The translations under genes and the position numbers were made by a program. DNA of 32,159 bases from Gammaproteobacteria bacterium (GTDB lineage: Bacteria; Pseudomonadota; Gammaproteobacteria; GCA-001735895), in the NCBI GenBank assembly GCA_024224415.1, contig JAAENK010000337.1, forward strand, positions 1 through 32,159, in the 5' to 3' direction. This document shows, piece after piece, positions 7,656 to 20,224 of the stretch (position 1 is its first letter; each line of letters begins with the position of its first letter). The notes below the pieces were generated by a model. That model saw only the letters and a list, made by a program, of their open reading frames with translations. It made no database searches and was not told where the DNA came from.

Positions 7656-9476
7656 CTACTCCACCGTAACAGACTTGGCCAAATTCCTTGGTTGATCCAC
7701 ATCCGTTCCTCGTTGCACGGCAACGTAATAACTCAATAACTGCAAGGGAATAGTCGATAAAATCGGTGTGGTCCATCGCGTTTCGCAATCCATTTCAACG
7801 ACTACATCTTCTCCTGGTTCCTCAAGTTTGGCGCCCTGGTGGGCGAATACATACAACTTGCCACCACGGGCTTTGACTTCCTGCATATTGGAATGCAGTT
7901 TTTCCAGCAAGCCATCATTTGGCGTGACGACGACTACCGGCATCTCGGCATCCACTAGCGCCAGTGGGCCGTGTTTGAGTTCACCAGCGGGGTAGGCTTC
8001 GGCATGGATGTAGGATATTTCCTTGAGTTTTAATGCGCCTTCCATCGCAATTGGATAATGCACGCCACGGCCCAGAAATAACGCGTGGTGTTTGTCGATA
8101 AAATTTTCAGCAATGGCTTCGATTTGTTTATCGAGGAAAAGCAGCGACTCTATCTGGCGTGGCAATGCAATAAGTTCTCGCACGATGTCACTGATGATGG
8201 TTTTATCCATACTCCTTACCTTGCCAATCGAAATTGCCAGCAACAGCAGCGAGACTAATTGCGTGGTGAAGGCTTTGGTCGACGCGACGCCAATTTCAGG
8301 GCCAGCGCGTGTCATTAACACCAGGCTGGATTCGCGCACCAAAGACGACTCGGGAACATTGCAGATACTCACTGAGCCGCAGTAGTCTTCCATCGGCAAA
8401 TTGCGTAACGCCGCCAGCGTGTCGGCTGTTTCACCCGATTGCGACAGAGTGACGAATAATGTATCTTTGGGAACGACCGATTGTCGATATCGAAACTCAC
8501 TGGCGACTTCAATTGCGCAGGGTCGTCCCAGCAATTCTTCGATCCAGTACTTGGCTACATACCCGGCGTGGTAACTGGTGCCACAGGCGACGATTTGTAT
8601 TTGTTCAACCTGTTTAAATATTCGTTCCGACTCAGGGCCAAATACTGAATCGAGCACGTTGTTTTCGCTGATTCGTCCTTCCAGGCAATCGGCTACAGCT
8701 TTAGCTTGCTCGTGGATTTCCTTGAGCATGTAGTGTTTGTAATTGCCTTTGTTGATCGCGTCGGCTGATAGTTCGGTTGTGTTAATCGTTAATTCTTTTG
8801 CCTCGCCATTGGCGTCATATACCTGATAGTCATTTTGACTGATAACAACCAGGTCACCTTCTTCGAGATAGATAAAACGATTGGTAACAGGTAATAGCGC
8901 GGATACATCGGAAGCGACAAAATTCTCCTTAATGCCAAGGCCGACCACCAGCGGGCTACCTTTGCGGCAAGCAACCAGTGTATTCGGATCATCGCTGACG
9001 ATAACACCGAGGCCGAATGTACCTTCTAGTTGGTCGACAGCCTTTTGTACAGCGGCAAGCAAATCACCATCGAAGTAACTTTCGATTAAATGTGCGACAG
9101 TCTCGGTATCAGTCTCTGATTCGAACTCATAACCGTCCGCCAGCAGTTTTGTGCGGATATCCTTGTAATTCTCGATAATACCGTTATGCACCAGTGCGAT
9201 TTTTTGGCGCGAAAAATGCGGGTGTGCATTGTTTTCGGAAGGCACACCATGGGTAGCCCAACGGGTGTGCGCGATACCAATGGCGCCAGCTTGATTTGGA
9301 TTAACCTTAACGGCGAGTTCGTTGACCTTACCCAACGCTCGAAAGCGCTGCAGTTTATTGTCGTCGATTAAGGCAATGCCAGCCGAATCATATCCGCGAT
9401 ACTCCAGGCGCCTGAGACCTTCGATCAGGATTGAACTAACATCGCGTTGCGCTACCGCGCCGACTATTCCACACAT
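7656..9476 (-). CDS. glmS: Glutamine--fructose-6-phosphate aminotransferase
   Basis: GlmS converts fructose-6-phosphate and glutamine to glucosamine-6-phosphate and glutamate, the first committed step of amino-sugar synthesis. At 606 residues it has the usual length. The class II glutaminase domain starts 'MCGIVGAV', with Cys2 as nucleophile after Met removal, and contains 'RWATHG' and 'HNGIIENY'. Two SIS sugar-isomerase domains follow ('CGTSYHAG', 'SQSGETADT', 'STKAFTTQ', 'GRGVHYPIAMEGALKLKEISYIHAEAY'), and the C-terminus is the conserved 'PRNLAKSVTVE' tail. It begins four bases after glmU ends, so the two form an operon that makes UDP-GlcNAc for peptidoglycan and LPS. I see no self-cleaving riboswitch upstream, as expected for this lineage. 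Confidence 0.98.
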   Translation of the reverse strand: MCGIVGAVAQRDVSSILIEGLRRLEYRGYDSAGIALIDDNKLQRFRALGKVNELAVKVNPNQAGAIGIAHTRWATHGVPSENNAHPHFSRQKIALVHNGIIENYKDIRTKLLADGYEFESETDTETVAHLIESYFDGDLLAAVQKAVDQLEGTFGLGVIVSDDPNTLVACRKGSPLVVGLGIKENFVASDVSALLPVTNRFIYLEEGDLVVISQNDYQVYDANGEAKELTINTTELSADAINKGNYKHYMLKEIHEQAKAVADCLEGRISENNVLDSVFGPESERIFKQVEQIQIVACGTSYHAGYVAKYWIEELLGRPCAIEVASEFRYRQSVVPKDTLFVTLSQSGETADTLAALRNLPMEDYCGSVSICNVPESSLVRESSLVLMTRAGPEIGVASTKAFTTQLVSLLLLAISIGKVRSMDKTIISDIVRELIALPRQIESLLFLDKQIEAIAENFIDKHHALFLGRGVHYPIAMEGALKLKEISYIHAEAYPAGELKHGPLALVDAEMPVVVVTPNDGLLEKLHSNMQEVKARGGKLYVFAHQGAKLEEPGEDVVVEMDCETRWTTPILSTIPLQLLSYYVAVQRGTDVDQPRNLAKSVTVE

Positions 9477-9480
9477 AATT

Positions 9481-10851
9481 TTAATCCTGCTGTTTTTTAA
9501 CCGGCCGCAACCAACCGGACAAGGTTAGCTGCTTGGCTCGGGTCAAGGTCAGCTTGCCTTCCGGCGTATCGCGGGTGATGGTCGAACCCGCGCCGATGGT
9601 GCTACCTTTGCCAACTATTACCGGTGCGACCAGCTGCGTATCTGACCCTACAAATACATCATCTTCGATAATGGTTTTAAATTTATTCACACCATCGTAG
9701 TTACAGGTAATGGTGCCTGCGCCGATATTAACATCGCTACCCATTTCGGTATCGCCAATGTAACTGAGATGGCTGACCTTACTGCCTGCACCGATTTGTG
9801 ATTTTTTGGTTTCGACGAAGTTTCCTATTTTAACTTCATCAGCACATTCCGTACCTGGCCGAATACGCGCAAAAGGACCTATCGAAACACGCTGGCCGAT
9901 GCTTGCGGTATCAATCGATGTCATTGGCAATATGTTGCTATTGGCTGCGATTGTGGAATTGGCAATCACGCAGTTGGCCGCAATGCTGACATTGTCACCA
10001 AGTTTTACATCACCGATAAAAACACAGTTAACGTCTATCTCGACATCGACACCGACTGTTAAGCTGCCGCGCACATCGATGCGCAATGGATCGTATAGCT
10101 TCACTCCGGCGTTCATTAATTTACTCGCCTGTTGTTGTCGATAAATGGCTTCGACCTGGGCCAGCTGCGCCTGGTTATTAACACCAAGCACTTCATTAGC
10201 ATCATCACAGATTGTGGCCGATACACTTAACCCTGACGCCACCGCATGTTTGACCACATCAGTTAAATAATATTCGCGCTGCGCATTATCATTATCGAGT
10301 TTGTCGATTAAGTATTTAACCTGATCACCATCGATTACCACAATACCCGAATTTGATTCGCGAATTTGTTTCTGGCTTTCGTTAGCGTCTTTTTCTTCTA
10401 CGATGGCGACTACCTTATCATCGGTCTGACGCACGATTCGCCCGTAACCAGACGAATCATCCGGCAGAAAGCTCAAAACGTTCACTACGCTAGACTTGTT
10501 ATTGTTCAATAAAGTTTGCAGCGCATCGACTGAAATCATCGGCACATCGCCGTACAGAACCAGCAAATCGTTGTCGGGCTTTAAAACCGCCAGGCTTTGC
10601 GCCACCGCATGACCCGTTCCCAACTGCTCGCTTTGCTCGACAAACTCAAGTTCCTGATTCTGCATTTGTGCACGCAGCTGATCAGCGCCATGTCCGATGA
10701 CCAGGATTACCTGATCAGGTTTCAGTGCAAAACTTTTGTCGATGACATGCTGCAACATCGGCTTGCCCGCGAGAGGATGCAATACCTTGGGCCGGGACGA
10801 TTTCATGCGGGTTCCCTGGCCAGCGGCGAGAATGATAATGCTCAACGGCAT
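9481..10851 (-). CDS. glmU: Bifunctional GlmU (GlcN-1-P acetyltransferase / GlcNAc-1-P uridyltransferase)
   Basis: GlmU acetylates glucosamine-1-phosphate and then couples it to UTP, giving UDP-GlcNAc. The 456-residue protein has the N-terminal nucleotidyltransferase signature 'LAAGQGTRMKS' with 'HPLAGKPMLQHV', the GlcNAc/UTP pocket 'EQLGTGHA', and 'LYGDVPM'. From about residue 250 it has the left-handed beta-helix hexapeptide repeats ending in the acetyltransferase site ('GAGTITCNYDGVNK'). It is the first gene of the glmU-glmS pair and lies just beyond the atp operon terminator, an arrangement common in gammaproteobacteria. A GGAG lies rather far (13 bases) from the ATG. Confidence 0.98.
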   Translation of the reverse strand: MPLSIIILAAGQGTRMKSSRPKVLHPLAGKPMLQHVIDKSFALKPDQVILVIGHGADQLRAQMQNQELEFVEQSEQLGTGHAVAQSLAVLKPDNDLLVLYGDVPMISVDALQTLLNNNKSSVVNVLSFLPDDSSGYGRIVRQTDDKVVAIVEEKDANESQKQIRESNSGIVVIDGDQVKYLIDKLDNDNAQREYYLTDVVKHAVASGLSVSATICDDANEVLGVNNQAQLAQVEAIYRQQQASKLMNAGVKLYDPLRIDVRGSLTVGVDVEIDVNCVFIGDVKLGDNVSIAANCVIANSTIAANSNILPMTSIDTASIGQRVSIGPFARIRPGTECADEVKIGNFVETKKSQIGAGSKVSHLSYIGDTEMGSDVNIGAGTITCNYDGVNKFKTIIEDDVFVGSDTQLVAPVIVGKGSTIGAGSTITRDTPEGKLTLTRAKQLTLSGWLRPVKKQQD

Positions 10852-10901
10852 AAACTTATTTAATCTCCTTTTATTTCATCGGCTAGTGTAATGCAGCAAC
10901 C

Positions 10902-10933
10902 AAAAAAAAAGGAGGCTTATGCCTCCCTTTTTT
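10902..10933 (-). terminator. Strong intrinsic terminator after atpC
   Basis: GGAGGC (10911-10916) pairs with GCCTCC (10921-10926) around a TTAT loop. The stem is flanked by nine A on the left and six T on the right. On the minus strand this gives a GC stem followed by a long T-run directly after atpC. Because both flanks are homopolymeric it could also stop plus-strand transcription, isolating atp from glmU-glmS. Confidence 0.88.
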
Positions 10934-10958
10934 AAACAATTAAACTCTCCGTATCCGG

Positions 10959-11375
10959 CTATTTTTTGCGTAGTTTCTGAATCGCTGCTATTTGTGCGGC
11001 GGCCGCTGCCAGTTCGGCTTTGGCTTTTGCAACATCTAGATCAGATTGCTGATCAGCAAGTGCATCCTCTGCACGCTTCTTCGCTTCCAGCGCAGCGGCT
11101 TCGTTCAAATCGTGGGCGCGAATCGCGGTATCCGACAATACGGTAACGATATGCGGCTGCACTTCGAGAATACCACCGGAGATAAAGAAGAATTCTTCTT
11201 TACCGTCACCCATATCCAGCCGAACTTCACCGGGTTTTAACGGTGAAATCAGTGGTGTGTGGCGCGGTGCGATACCCACTTCACCCATAATCGCTGGCGC
11301 ATATACCATATGCGCTTCACCGGAAAAGATTTGCTCTTCGGCGCTGACGATATCTACCTGGATTGTACTGGCCAT
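10959..11375 (-). CDS. atpC: F1Fo ATP synthase epsilon subunit
   Basis: This is the central-stalk subunit, which couples gamma to the c-ring and can inhibit ATP hydrolysis. The 138-residue protein has the N-terminal beta-sandwich ('[29 protein letters not shown]') and a C-terminal helical hairpin rich in Ala, Lys and Asp. It lies nine bases after atpD, is the last gene of the operon and is followed by the terminator at 10902-10933. Confidence 0.97.
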   Translation of the reverse strand: MASTIQVDIVSAEEQIFSGEAHMVYAPAIMGEVGIAPRHTPLISPLKPGEVRLDMGDGKEEFFFISGGILEVQPHIVTVLSDTAIRAHDLNEAAALEAKKRAEDALADQQSDLDVAKAKAELAAAAAQIAAIQKLRKK

Positions 11376-11384
11376 ATCGTTACC

Positions 11385-12812
<1,428 letters not shown>

Positions 12813-12828
12813 CTAATTCTGTAAATGT

Positions 12829-13692
12829 TTATACTGCAGCCGCGCCGCCGACGATCTCGCTGATTTCCTGCGTGATGCTAGCCTGACGCTCACGGTTATA
12901 AATAAGGTTAAGCTCATCGATCATCTCACCAGCATTGTCGGTTGCATTCTTCATAGCGAGCATGCGCGCGGCCATTTCACAGGCAACATTTTCGACGATG
13001 GCCTGATAAACCAGTGATTCGATGTAACGGTCGAGCACGTTATCGAGTACTTCTTTCGAACCCGGCTCGTAAATGTAATCCCAGTGATGCTGAAGCTCTG
13101 TATCCTGTGCGGGCTCTACCGGTACCAGTTGCTGTACGTCCGGATTTTGTACCATCGTGCTTTCGAATTCGTTACCGACCAGGTAAATGACATCTATTTC
13201 ACCATCTGCATAGGACTTCAACAATGCCTGTACCGTACCAATAATCTGAGTGATTTCCGGCGAATCGCCGAGGTGACTGGTTTCGGCAATGACATTCGCA
13301 CCGATACGCTTAAAGAAGCCAAGCGCCTTACCGCCGAATGTCACAACATCGAAAGCAACCCCTTTACCTTCCAATTCACTCATCAGGTTCAACGATTTCT
13401 TGAACATATTGGTGTTCAAACCACCGCATAACCCACGATCAGTAGAGACCGCGATAATACCGGCACGTTTTACCTGCTCGCGACCGACGATATACGGATG
13501 CTTATACTCAGCGTGCGAACTTGCGACGTGGCTAACCACCTCAGCTATACGTTGTGCGTAGGGACGCGTTGCCAGCATCTGATCCTGCGCCTTGCGCATT
13601 TTACTCGCTGCAACCATCTCCATTGCTGAAGTGATCTTTCGCGTATTCTCTACGCTAGCGATCTTGGTCTTTATCTCTTTGCCGGCGGCCAT
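12829..13692 (-). CDS. atpG: F1Fo ATP synthase gamma subunit
   Basis: This is the rotating central shaft of F1. The 287-residue protein starts with the conserved '[28 protein letters not shown]' helix and ends with the matching helix '[36 protein letters not shown]'. These two form the coiled coil inserted in the alpha3-beta3 ring. '[11 protein letters not shown]' is also a family signature. It lies 11 bases after atpA. Confidence 0.98.
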   Translation of the reverse strand: MAAGKEIKTKIASVENTRKITSAMEMVAASKMRKAQDQMLATRPYAQRIAEVVSHVASSHAEYKHPYIVGREQVKRAGIIAVSTDRGLCGGLNTNMFKKSLNLMSELEGKGVAFDVVTFGGKALGFFKRIGANVIAETSHLGDSPEITQIIGTVQALLKSYADGEIDVIYLVGNEFESTMVQNPDVQQLVPVEPAQDTELQHHWDYIYEPGSKEVLDNVLDRYIESLVYQAIVENVACEMAARMLAMKNATDNAGEMIDELNLIYNRERQASITQEISEIVGGAAAV

Positions 13693-13703
13693 GGTATTAC
13701 TCT

Positions 13704-15245
13704 CTAGTAAACGCCGTTGGCTTTAAAGTCTTCGATAGCCGCCTTGATCTGTGCAGCGATATCGTCGTTATAGTCACCGGATTCATTGATAGTATCGAGC
13801 AAGTCCTGATTGTTGGAACGCACATGCGCATGCAAGGCTTCCTCAAAAGCAACCACTTTGGCGGCTTCAACATCGTCGAGGAAACCTTCGTTAGCGGCAT
13901 AAAGCGAAACCGCCATCTCTGCCACGTTTAAAGGTGCGTACTGCTTTTGCTTCATCAATTCAGTAACGCGCTGACCACGTTCGAGTTGGGCACGAGTTGC
14001 TTCATCAAGATCCGAAGCAAACTGAGAGAATGCTGCAAGTTCACGAAACTGTGCCAGTGCGAGACGAATACCACCACCAAGTTTTTTGATAATCGTGGTT
14101 TGTGCCGCACCGCCGACTCGCGATACCGACAGGCCAGCGTTTATCGCAGGACGGATACCTGCATTGAACAGATCCGACTCAAGGAAAATCTGACCATCGG
14201 TGATAGATATAACATTTGTTGGTACGAATGCCGAAACGTCACCACCCTGAGTTTCGATGATCGGTAATGCCGTTAAGGAACCGGTTTGACCTTTAACTTT
14301 GCCATCGGTGATCTTCTCAACATAGTCGGCGTTGATACGCGCGGCACGCTCTAAAAGACGCGAGTGCAGGTAGAAAACATCGCCCGGATATGCTTCGCGA
14401 CCTGGCGGACGACGCAGCAGCAATGAAACCTGACGGTAAGCCCAGGCTTGCTTGGTTAAATCATCATAAACAATTAGCGCGTCTTCGCCACGATCGCGGA
14501 AATATTCACCCATAGTGCAACCAGAATATGGAGCGATGTATTGCAGGGCAGCAGAATCCGAAGCGTTGGCAGCAACTACGATAGTGTGTTCCATCGCGCC
14601 GTGCTCTTCAAGCTTGCGTACCACGTTGGAGATAGTCGAAGCTTTCTGACCGATACCGACGTAAACACATTTAATGCCGGTACCTTTCTGGTTAATGATG
14701 GCGTCGATGGCTACCGCTGATTTACCAGTCTGGCGGTCGCCGATGATCAATTCACGCTGGCCACGACCAACCGGCACCATGGCGTCGATTGATTTCAGAC
14801 CAGTTTGTACCGGTTGCGAGACTGACTGACGCGCGATAACGCCGGGCGCTACCTTTTCAATCGGCTCGAATTGTTTAGCGTCGATGGCACCCTTACCGTC
14901 GATAGGCTGACCGAGGGAGTTTACCACGCGGCCAAGCAACGCTTCGCCAACTGGCACTTCAAGGATACGACCGGTAGTTTTTACTGTTTCACCTTCCGAG
15001 ATGTGCTCATAGTCACCGAGGATTACCGCACCAACCGAATCGCGCTCCAGGTTGAGTGCCATTCCGTAGGTGTTACCAGGAAATTCAATCATCTCGCCCG
15101 ACATAACGTCGGCGAGTCCATGAATGCGTGCGATACCATCCATCAGGCTCACAATCGTGCCCTCGGTTCTGGCTTCTGCTGCGCTTTCGAAGTTTTTAAT
15201 ACGATCTTTTATCAGTTCGCTAATTTCTGACGGATTCAGTTGCAT
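13704..15245 (-). CDS. atpA: F1Fo ATP synthase alpha subunit
   Basis: This is the non-catalytic nucleotide-binding F1 subunit. The 513-residue protein has the normal length, with Walker A 'GDRQTGKSA', '[34 protein letters not shown]' with the expected arginine finger region, and the alpha/beta signature '[17 protein letters not shown]'. The N-terminal helix '[16 protein letters not shown]' is typical and contacts delta. It sits 36 bases after atpH. Confidence 0.99.
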   Translation of the reverse strand: MQLNPSEISELIKDRIKNFESAAEARTEGTIVSLMDGIARIHGLADVMSGEMIEFPGNTYGMALNLERDSVGAVILGDYEHISEGETVKTTGRILEVPVGEALLGRVVNSLGQPIDGKGAIDAKQFEPIEKVAPGVIARQSVSQPVQTGLKSIDAMVPVGRGQRELIIGDRQTGKSAVAIDAIINQKGTGIKCVYVGIGQKASTISNVVRKLEEHGAMEHTIVVAANASDSAALQYIAPYSGCTMGEYFRDRGEDALIVYDDLTKQAWAYRQVSLLLRRPPGREAYPGDVFYLHSRLLERAARINADYVEKITDGKVKGQTGSLTALPIIETQGGDVSAFVPTNVISITDGQIFLESDLFNAGIRPAINAGLSVSRVGGAAQTTIIKKLGGGIRLALAQFRELAAFSQFASDLDEATRAQLERGQRVTELMKQKQYAPLNVAEMAVSLYAANEGFLDDVEAAKVVAFEEALHAHVRSNNQDLLDTINESGDYNDDIAAQIKAAIEDFKANGVY

Positions 15246-15281
15246 TGCGTGTGTCCCGTAATCATAAAATTCTGTGTAGAG

Positions 15282-15833
15282 TTATTCGTCTAGCGCGATG
15301 GTAAGCTTATCGAGGCGGCCTCTGGCCGAACCATCAATCACCATATCGCCCGCCTGGATGATTGCACCAGCAATGAGCGATTCATCCACCGAGGTGGTAA
15401 TACTCACTTCTTTGCCAAGCTTTTTCACCATACTATTGGCTATGTCTTGCTGCTGTTTATCGCTGAGTTCGAATGCCGAGGTTACCTGCACTTCGATCTT
15501 GCCTTCGGCTTCCTGCTTGAGCGATTCCAGAGTTACCGCAATTGCAGGTAGAGACGCCAGCCGACCGTTTTCAGCTAGTAAGCCAATCAGGTTTTTGAAC
15601 TCATCGCTTGCATCTGGTGCTTCGCTCACGTCAGTGTAAACCGAAAGGAATATTTCAGCCTGTTGCGTCGCTAACATGGAAGGCGATTCAAAAAGTGCCG
15701 TCATTTCCGCATCGCTAGCAATGACGCCGGCAGCCTGTAAGCGATTATTCCAGTCTTGCAATTCACCAGCTTCAGACGCCAGCTCAAAAACTGCTTTGGC
15801 GTAAGGTCTGGCCGCTGTTTCAAAATCGGACAT
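15282..15833 (-). CDS. atpH: F1Fo ATP synthase delta subunit
   Basis: Delta joins the peripheral stalk to the top of F1. The 183-residue protein has the family start 'ARPYAKAVFELA', the mid-domain 'FKNLIGLLAENGRLASLPAI', and the C-terminal 'VTSAFELSDKQQQDIANSMVKKLGKEVSI...DESLIAGAIIQAGDMVIDGSARGRLDKL'. It is 11 bases downstream of atpF. Length is a few residues above the E. coli protein. Confidence 0.97.
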   Translation of the reverse strand: MSDFETAARPYAKAVFELASEAGELQDWNNRLQAAGVIASDAEMTALFESPSMLATQQAEIFLSVYTDVSEAPDASDEFKNLIGLLAENGRLASLPAIAVTLESLKQEAEGKIEVQVTSAFELSDKQQQDIANSMVKKLGKEVSITTSVDESLIAGAIIQAGDMVIDGSARGRLDKLTIALDE

Positions 15834-15844
15834 ATTCTTAAGAC

Positions 15845-16315
15845 CTAAATCTGGGCTACCAGCTCATCGAGTACCGCAGCATGCGTATCGGCATTGACTT
15901 CGCGTTTGAGTATCTGTTCGGCGCCTGCCAGGGCGATGACTGATACTTCCTTACGCAGTTGTTCACGCGCGCTATTGACCTGCTGGTCGATATCGGCAGT
16001 TGCAGAGTTTTTGATCTTGTCCGCTTCTTCACGTGCAATGTCTTTCGCACCATCAACAATCTCGTTAGCGCGTTTTTGCGCCTGATTGATGATTTCCTGC
16101 GCCTGTTGCTTGGCTTCGTTCAGGTTATCACCGATTTTTGACTTGGCTTCTTCCAGGTCTTTCTGACCTCTTTCAGCCGCCGCCAGTCCTTCAGTGATTC
16201 TCGCGTTACGCTCTTCCAACGCAGCCATGAGTGGTGGCCATACATATTTCATGCAAAACCAGACAAACACTAAAAATGTGATGGATTGCCCGATCAGCGT
16301 CGCATTGAAATTCAT
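15845..16315 (-). CDS. atpF: F1Fo ATP synthase b subunit
   Basis: Subunit b is the peripheral-stalk stator. The 156-residue protein has one N-terminal membrane helix (about residues 5-26, '[25 protein letters not shown]'). A long charged amphipathic coiled coil follows, rich in Glu, Ala, Lys and Gln, with no Pro after the membrane segment. The length and '[22 protein letters not shown]' match E. coli-type b. Only one b gene is present, so a homodimer is expected. Confidence 0.98.
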   Translation of the reverse strand: MNFNATLIGQSITFLVFVWFCMKYVWPPLMAALEERNARITEGLAAAERGQKDLEEAKSKIGDNLNEAKQQAQEIINQAQKRANEIVDGAKDIAREEADKIKNSATADIDQQVNSAREQLRKEVSVIALAGAEQILKREVNADTHAAVLDELVAQI

Positions 16316-16349
16316 ATTGCTGTCCTCGTTCTAGTTAAAAAACAAGCGC

Positions 16350-16595
<246 letters not shown>

Positions 16596-16628
16596 CTAAA
16601 TATTAACGAGTTTGTTTAAATTAAAAAA

Positions 16629-17477
<849 letters not shown>

Positions 17478-17837
17478 TCAATTACCCTTGATAATAAACG
17501 GTACAAACCAGCTGGATATTTGAATTAACACATATCCAGCGAACAAAACTATTGGATCCCATGGGAGGTCAGAGGCAAATGCGAGCATGAATATCATGCC
17601 TGTCATTAGCCATTTCCCTAACTCGGATCGGTATGCATAACCTAACCACTGTTGCGCATTGTCATTTTCCCTTTGCTTCGATATCCGCCAGTAAAAGTAA
17701 CTGTTCGGTATCAGCGCCGCCAGGCTACCTACCACAGCGGAGAATACAACATCAGATTTCCAGAAGGCCATAATCGAGGCATAAAATACACCCAGAGAAA
17801 ACTGAATAGCCAGGGTCTTCCAGATTTGAAATCTCAT
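17478..17837 (-). CDS. atpI: ATP synthase-associated protein I
   Basis: AtpI is a non-essential assembly factor that helps c-ring formation. The 119-residue protein has four hydrophobic segments and the family's 'AVVGSLAALIPNSYFYWRI' near the middle. It is the first gene of the atp operon, in its usual place before atpB. The ATG at 17837 has no close Shine-Dalgarno; an AGAGG lies about 16 bases away, so translation initiation may be weak. Confidence 0.93.
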   Translation of the reverse strand: MRFQIWKTLAIQFSLGVFYASIMAFWKSDVVFSAVVGSLAALIPNSYFYWRISKQRENDNAQQWLGYAYRSELGKWLMTGMIFMLAFASDLPWDPIVLFAGYVLIQISSWFVPFIIKGN

Positions 17838-17892
17838 TGCTTTTTGCAGGCAACCTCTGTGTCTTAAACAACCACCCCAAAAGCGGATGCAG

Positions 17893-17922
17893 ATTATAAT
17901 GTAGTTAGCTGTTAAGAATCAA
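17893..17922 (-). promoter_or_regulatory. Candidate sigma-70 promoter of atp operon
   Basis: On the minus strand TTGATT (17917-17922) and TATAAT (17893-17898) are separated by 18 bases, close to sigma-70 consensus. It falls in the 103-base gap between parB and atpI and would give a leader of roughly 50 bases before the atpI ATG. It allows the atp operon to be expressed independently of mnmG-parB. Confidence 0.6.
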
Positions 17923-17940
17923 TGACCGAATTGATAAATT

Positions 17941-18807
17941 TTATGACCCCAGATGTTCGAGGATTCCATCCAGCTCGTCACTATTATGGAAGTCTATGAT
18001 GAGTTGTCCCGCACCCTTTTTCCCAGCCTTGATTTTGACCGCTGCGCCGAGCTTCTCACTAATACTGGTTTCCAGTCTTTTGATATCCGGATCGGCAATA
18101 TCGATCTTGGCCACCGGTTCTTTCGTACCGCTGTTTAAAGCCTTCTTAACCAGCGCTTCGGTTCCGCGAACCGACAGGCCTCGATTAACAACTATCCTGG
18201 CTATTTCGATCTGATCGTGTCTGATCAGGGCCAGCAAAGCACGCGCATGACCCATATCGAGCAGACCGCGGTTGACATGATCTTTCACTGGTTCAGCCAA
18301 ATCGAGCAAGCGTAAAAGATTGCTAACGGAAGCACGCGAACGCCCAACTGAATCTGCAACCTGTTGATGTGTAAGGTCAAATTCGTCAATCAAACGCATC
18401 AGGGCCTGTGATTCTTCGAGCGGGTTGAGGTCTTCGCGCTGGATATTTTCGATCAAAGCGATCGCCGCCGCAGACTTGCTATCAAGTTCGCGAATCACCA
18501 CCGGCACGGTTTGCAAGCCAACCAGTTGCGCTGCCCGCCAACGTCGTTCACCGGCAATTAATTCGTAGTGCGCACCTTCGGGGCGGACCACCAACGGTTG
18601 CACGATACCTTGGGCTTTAATCGATTCCGCCAACTCCTGCAGCGCCTGCTGATCGAAGTGCTGACGAGGTTGATACTTACCCCGCTGAATCAGCTCGACT
18701 CCTAACTCGGTCAGACCACTGACTTTATCGGAATCGCTGACCTGGGTAACCTCTTCAATATTGCCGATTAACGACCCGAGCCCTCTGCCTAGACGCTTTT
18801 TTTTCAT
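17941..18807 (-). CDS. parB: Chromosome partitioning protein ParB
   Basis: ParB is a CTP-dependent clamp that loads at parS sites near the origin. The 288-residue protein starts with 'KKKRLGRGLGSLIG' (the region that stimulates ParA). It has the CTP-binding 'ELIAGERRWRAAQ' and 'ENIQREDLNPLEE' motifs, a helix-turn-helix ('LTHQQVADSVGRSRASVSNLLRLL') and a C-terminal dimerisation domain. It starts eight bases after parA. I did not see a parS-like palindrome in the window. Confidence 0.97.
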   Translation of the reverse strand: MKKKRLGRGLGSLIGNIEEVTQVSDSDKVSGLTELGVELIQRGKYQPRQHFDQQALQELAESIKAQGIVQPLVVRPEGAHYELIAGERRWRAAQLVGLQTVPVVIRELDSKSAAAIALIENIQREDLNPLEESQALMRLIDEFDLTHQQVADSVGRSRASVSNLLRLLDLAEPVKDHVNRGLLDMGHARALLALIRHDQIEIARIVVNRGLSVRGTEALVKKALNSGTKEPVAKIDIADPDIKRLETSISEKLGAAVKIKAGKKGAGQLIIDFHNSDELDGILEHLGS

Positions 18808-18815
18808 AATCAGTA

Positions 18816-19601
18816 TTAGTTTACGTAATGGTTTTGCTTGGCGTCACGACGTAACACTTCGCCGGCAAGCGCAATATAAGCCATCGAACCACGCGAGTTT
18901 TTGTTATATTGCAAGATCGGTTGCCCGAAGCTGGGAGCTTCGGCGAGGCTAACATTGCGCGGGATCACGGTACGGTATACACGTTCACCAAAATGCTCTA
19001 CCAGCTCTGAAGAGACATCGTTTGACAGGTTATTACGTGGGTCGTACATGGTACGCAGCAAGCCTTCGATTTTGATATCGGGTTTGACACTGACGCGAAT
19101 CTGTTCGATGGTTTCGAGTAACGAGGACAGGCCTTCGAGCGCGTAATATTCACATTGCATCGGAATTACTACACCATTTGCCGCTACCAACGAATTGACC
19201 GTGAGCATATTCAATGACGGCGGACAGTCGATCAGAATGTAGTCATAACGGTCTCGAATTTTGTCCAACGACAGGTCGAGTTGTTTTTCGCGGCCAATCT
19301 TGTTCATCAACTGCACTTCGGCAGCGGTCAAATCGGCATTGGCGGGTAACACGTCATAACCTACTTCGGCTACATGAATAATCGCATCGGTTATTCCGGC
19401 TTCACCGAGCAGCACATCGCAGATACTGACATTCAAATCATTCTTGTCGACTCCGCTGCCCATGGTGGCATTACCCTGCGGATCCATATCGATCAGCAAT
19501 ACCCGGCGTTTGGTCGCGGCTAAGGCCGCAGCCAGATTAACGGTCGTGGTGGTTTTACCGACACCACCTTTTTGATTGGCTATGGTTATAGTTTTACTCA
19601 T
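18816..19601 (-). CDS. parA: Chromosome partitioning ATPase ParA
   Basis: ParA is a Walker-type ATPase that binds the nucleoid and moves ParB-parS complexes. The 261-residue protein has the deviant Walker A 'KGGVGKTTT' with the signature Lys at the start, 'LLIDMDPQGNAT' and 'YILIDCPPSLNMLTVNSL'. It lacks the N-terminal DNA-binding extension of plasmid type Ia ParA, fitting the chromosomal class. It overlaps the end of rsmG by four bases. Confidence 0.97.
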   Translation of the reverse strand: MSKTITIANQKGGVGKTTTTVNLAAALAATKRRVLLIDMDPQGNATMGSGVDKNDLNVSICDVLLGEAGITDAIIHVAEVGYDVLPANADLTAAEVQLMNKIGREKQLDLSLDKIRDRYDYILIDCPPSLNMLTVNSLVAANGVVIPMQCEYYALEGLSSLLETIEQIRVSVKPDIKIEGLLRTMYDPRNNLSNDVSSELVEHFGERVYRTVIPRNVSLAEAPSFGQPILQYNKNSRGSMAYIALAGEVLRRDAKQNHYVN

Positions 19602-20224
19602 GCTATCGCTGTCAGGGTGACCAGTTTCCGCGGTTCGGAAATACCAGGCACCTGCAAATCATATTCCTGTCTATTATATAGAGTTGTATCGAATGCCGCC
19701 TCTTTGTCCTCGAAACCAGTCTTCATCGTCATCAATATCGTCTCGGGTTCTAGTAGCGCGGCAACCGATTCGGCGAAATCACCAAGTGATGCATAAGCAC
19801 GACTGACGATGATGTCGAAAACCCCGGGAGCATGATAATCCTCAACCCGCGACTTCACAACCGTGGCATTTTTCACAGCACAAGTTGCCAGTGCCTGTTG
19901 CATGAAACGTGTCTTCTTGCCGTTACTGTCGAGCAGCGTCCAGTGACACCCGGGCAATGCTATCGCCAGCGGGATACCCGGTAACCCGGCGCCACTGCCG
20001 ACATCAAGCGCATGACTGCAATGATCGAACCACTTGAGAATCGACAAACTATCGAGCAAATGGTAATTCAGCATTTTCTGCGGATCGGTAATAGAGGTAA
20101 GGTTATAGCTTCGACTCCATTTAGCCAGCAACTCCATATATGCCAGTAGGCGCTTGACCTGGCTTTCTTCCAGTTCAACACCGAGCTGGTCTAAACCGCT
20201 GACAAGGTTAGTTTTCAGATTCAA
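19598..20224 (-). CDS. rsmG: 16S rRNA (guanine527-N7)-methyltransferase RsmG
   Basis: RsmG methylates G527 of 16S rRNA using S-adenosylmethionine. The 208-residue protein has the SAM-binding motif '[20 protein letters not shown]', the acidic '[12 protein letters not shown]', and '[13 protein letters not shown]'. '[23 protein letters not shown]' is a family hallmark. Four-base overlaps with mnmG upstream and parA downstream indicate one operon. Confidence 0.97.
   Translation of the reverse strand: MNLKTNLVSGLDQLGVELEESQVKRLLAYMELLAKWSRSYNLTSITDPQKMLNYHLLDSLSILKWFDHCSHALDVGSGAGLPGIPLAIALPGCHWTLLDSNGKKTRFMQQALATCAVKNATVVKSRVEDYHAPGVFDIIVSRAYASLGDFAESVAALLEPETILMTMKTGFEDKEAAFDTTLYNRQEYDLQVPGISEPRKLVTLTAIA

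Noticed and set aside
9477-9480. glmS ribozyme/riboswitch
   Set aside because: glmS follows glmU by four bases, leaving no room for a leader; this class is found in Firmicutes.
17838-20224. parS site near parAB
   Set aside because: I looked for TGTTTCACGTGAAACA-like palindromes here and elsewhere in the window and found only isolated half-sites such as TGTTTCAC inside glmS.
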